Source: an uncultured Oscillibacter sp.
Lineage (GTDB): Bacteria; Bacillota; Clostridia; Oscillospirales; Oscillospiraceae
Assembly (NCBI GenBank): GCA_946494635.1
Contig: CAMMCS010000131.1
Location: forward strand, 1-5,623
Direction: 5' to 3'
Length of the DNA stretch: 5,623 bases
Numbering within the stretch: position 1 is the first letter of the stretch; every line of letters starts with the position of its first letter. The translations under genes and the position numbers were made by a program. This document shows, in pieces, positions 5,109-5,623 of this stretch. Under the pieces are notes generated by a model. That model worked only from the letters and a program-made list of their open reading frames with translations, was not told the DNA's origin and made no database searches.

Positions 5109-5623
5109 TCACGGCAGCATCAGCAGCTTTTTCAGAAATTCCAAACCGTGGGGCAGGACGGCTTCGTCATCAAAGGCGAAGTCCGGGGCGTGAAGCTGGG
5201 GCGTGTCCCCGGTGCCCAGGAAGAAGAACAGTCCCGGCACATACTGCTGATAGAAGGAGAAGTCCTCCGCCGCCAGCACTGGCTTTTCCAGCAGCAGCGG
5301 CGCGTCCTCGCCCAGCTGGGCGGCGATCCTCTGATAGAGCTCCTCGTGGTTCCACACGGCGGGATACCCCTCGCTGAGATGGACGTCCACGGTGCAGCCG
5401 GTCTCCGCTGCCACGGACCGGCCGATGTCCTTCAGCTGCTGGCGGCAGAAGCGGAAGGTGTCCTCCCGGTAGGTGCGCAGGCTGCCCTCCAGCACGGTGC
5501 GGCCGCTGATGGCGTTCCGGACCGTGCCGGAGACCATTTTGCCGAACCGCAGCACCCGGGGCTGGTCTGGGGGCAGCTGCTCCATCATGTCATAGGCCCG
5601 CTGGAGGTAGGAGATGCCCGCCG
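5109..5623 (-). CDS. M20-family metallo-amidohydrolase (N-acyl amino acid / hippurate hydrolase type), C-terminal part
   Basis: The frame is open from the right edge to TGA at 5109-5111, giving about 171 visible residues of a family usually near 390; the start and most metal ligands lie outside. The visible part begins in the lid (dimerisation) domain: FGKMVSGTVRNAISGRTVLEGSLRTY carries the 'N.I...T.L.G..R' pattern of the M20D group. It returns to the catalytic domain with LAAEDFSFY, matching the conserved (G/A)AEDF, and GTGDTPQLHAPDF, where the His of 'LH.P' is the expected last metal ligand. Known relatives hydrolyse N-acyl or N-benzoyl amino acids, or remove amide-linked groups from amino acids, in the cytoplasm. 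Substrate cannot be told from this fragment. No truncation or frameshift is visible within the window. Confidence 0.9.
   Translation of the reverse strand, partial: AGISYLQRAYDMMEQLPPDQPRVLRFGKMVSGTVRNAISGRTVLEGSLRTYREDTFRFCRQQLKDIGRSVAAETGCTVDVHLSEGYPAVWNHEELYQRIAAQLGEDAPLLLEKPVLAAEDFSFYQQYVPGLFFFLGTGDTPQLHAPDFAFDDEAVLPHGLEFLKKLLMLP

Overview
The window looks like chromosomal DNA from a GC-rich low-GC-phylum relative, most likely a gut Oscillospiraceae-type Firmicute (Flavonifractor/Lawsonibacter/Oscillibacter-like). This is inferred from AGGAGG-type ribosome binding sites, SigA-like promoters, high-GC codon use, and the style of the ECF sigma/anti-sigma pair. No sequence search was possible, so the taxonomy is an impression. 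No tRNA, rRNA, CRISPR array or insertion sequence is visible.

Layout, left to right. (1) Positions 1-326 (+) hold the C-terminal end of an XRE-type helix-turn-helix regulator, followed by a strong terminator that also reads well in reverse. (2) Positions 371-555 are non-coding and packed with four consecutive hairpins between convergent genes. (3) Positions 556-1692 (-) encode a complete fold-type I PLP-dependent aminotransferase with a near-consensus promoter just upstream. (4) A minus-strand terminator (1786-1821) separates it from 1836-3734 (-), a 632-residue protein of unknown function with three N-terminal membrane segments and a large, probably extracytoplasmic domain. (5) A short divergent promoter region (3735-3918) leads into a two-gene plus-strand operon. 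It encodes an ECF-type sigma factor that very likely starts at TTG 3919, and a single-pass membrane protein (4476-5030) whose start overlaps the sigma stop and which is probably its anti-sigma/sensor partner. (6) A terminator (5054-5088) closes this operon. (7) Positions 5109-5623 (-) are the C-terminal part of an M20-family metallo-amidohydrolase running off the right edge.

Functionally, the middle part may form a cell-envelope signalling unit: a sigma factor, a membrane partner whose cytoplasmic N-terminus could hold it, and a divergently transcribed membrane protein that shares the control region. The aminotransferase and the M20 hydrolase are ordinary amino-acid metabolism genes with their own signals. 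The points most worth following up are the hairpin cluster in the probable 3' UTR of the aminotransferase gene, the sigma/anti-sigma pair with its back-to-back promoters, and the uncharacterised 632-residue membrane protein.
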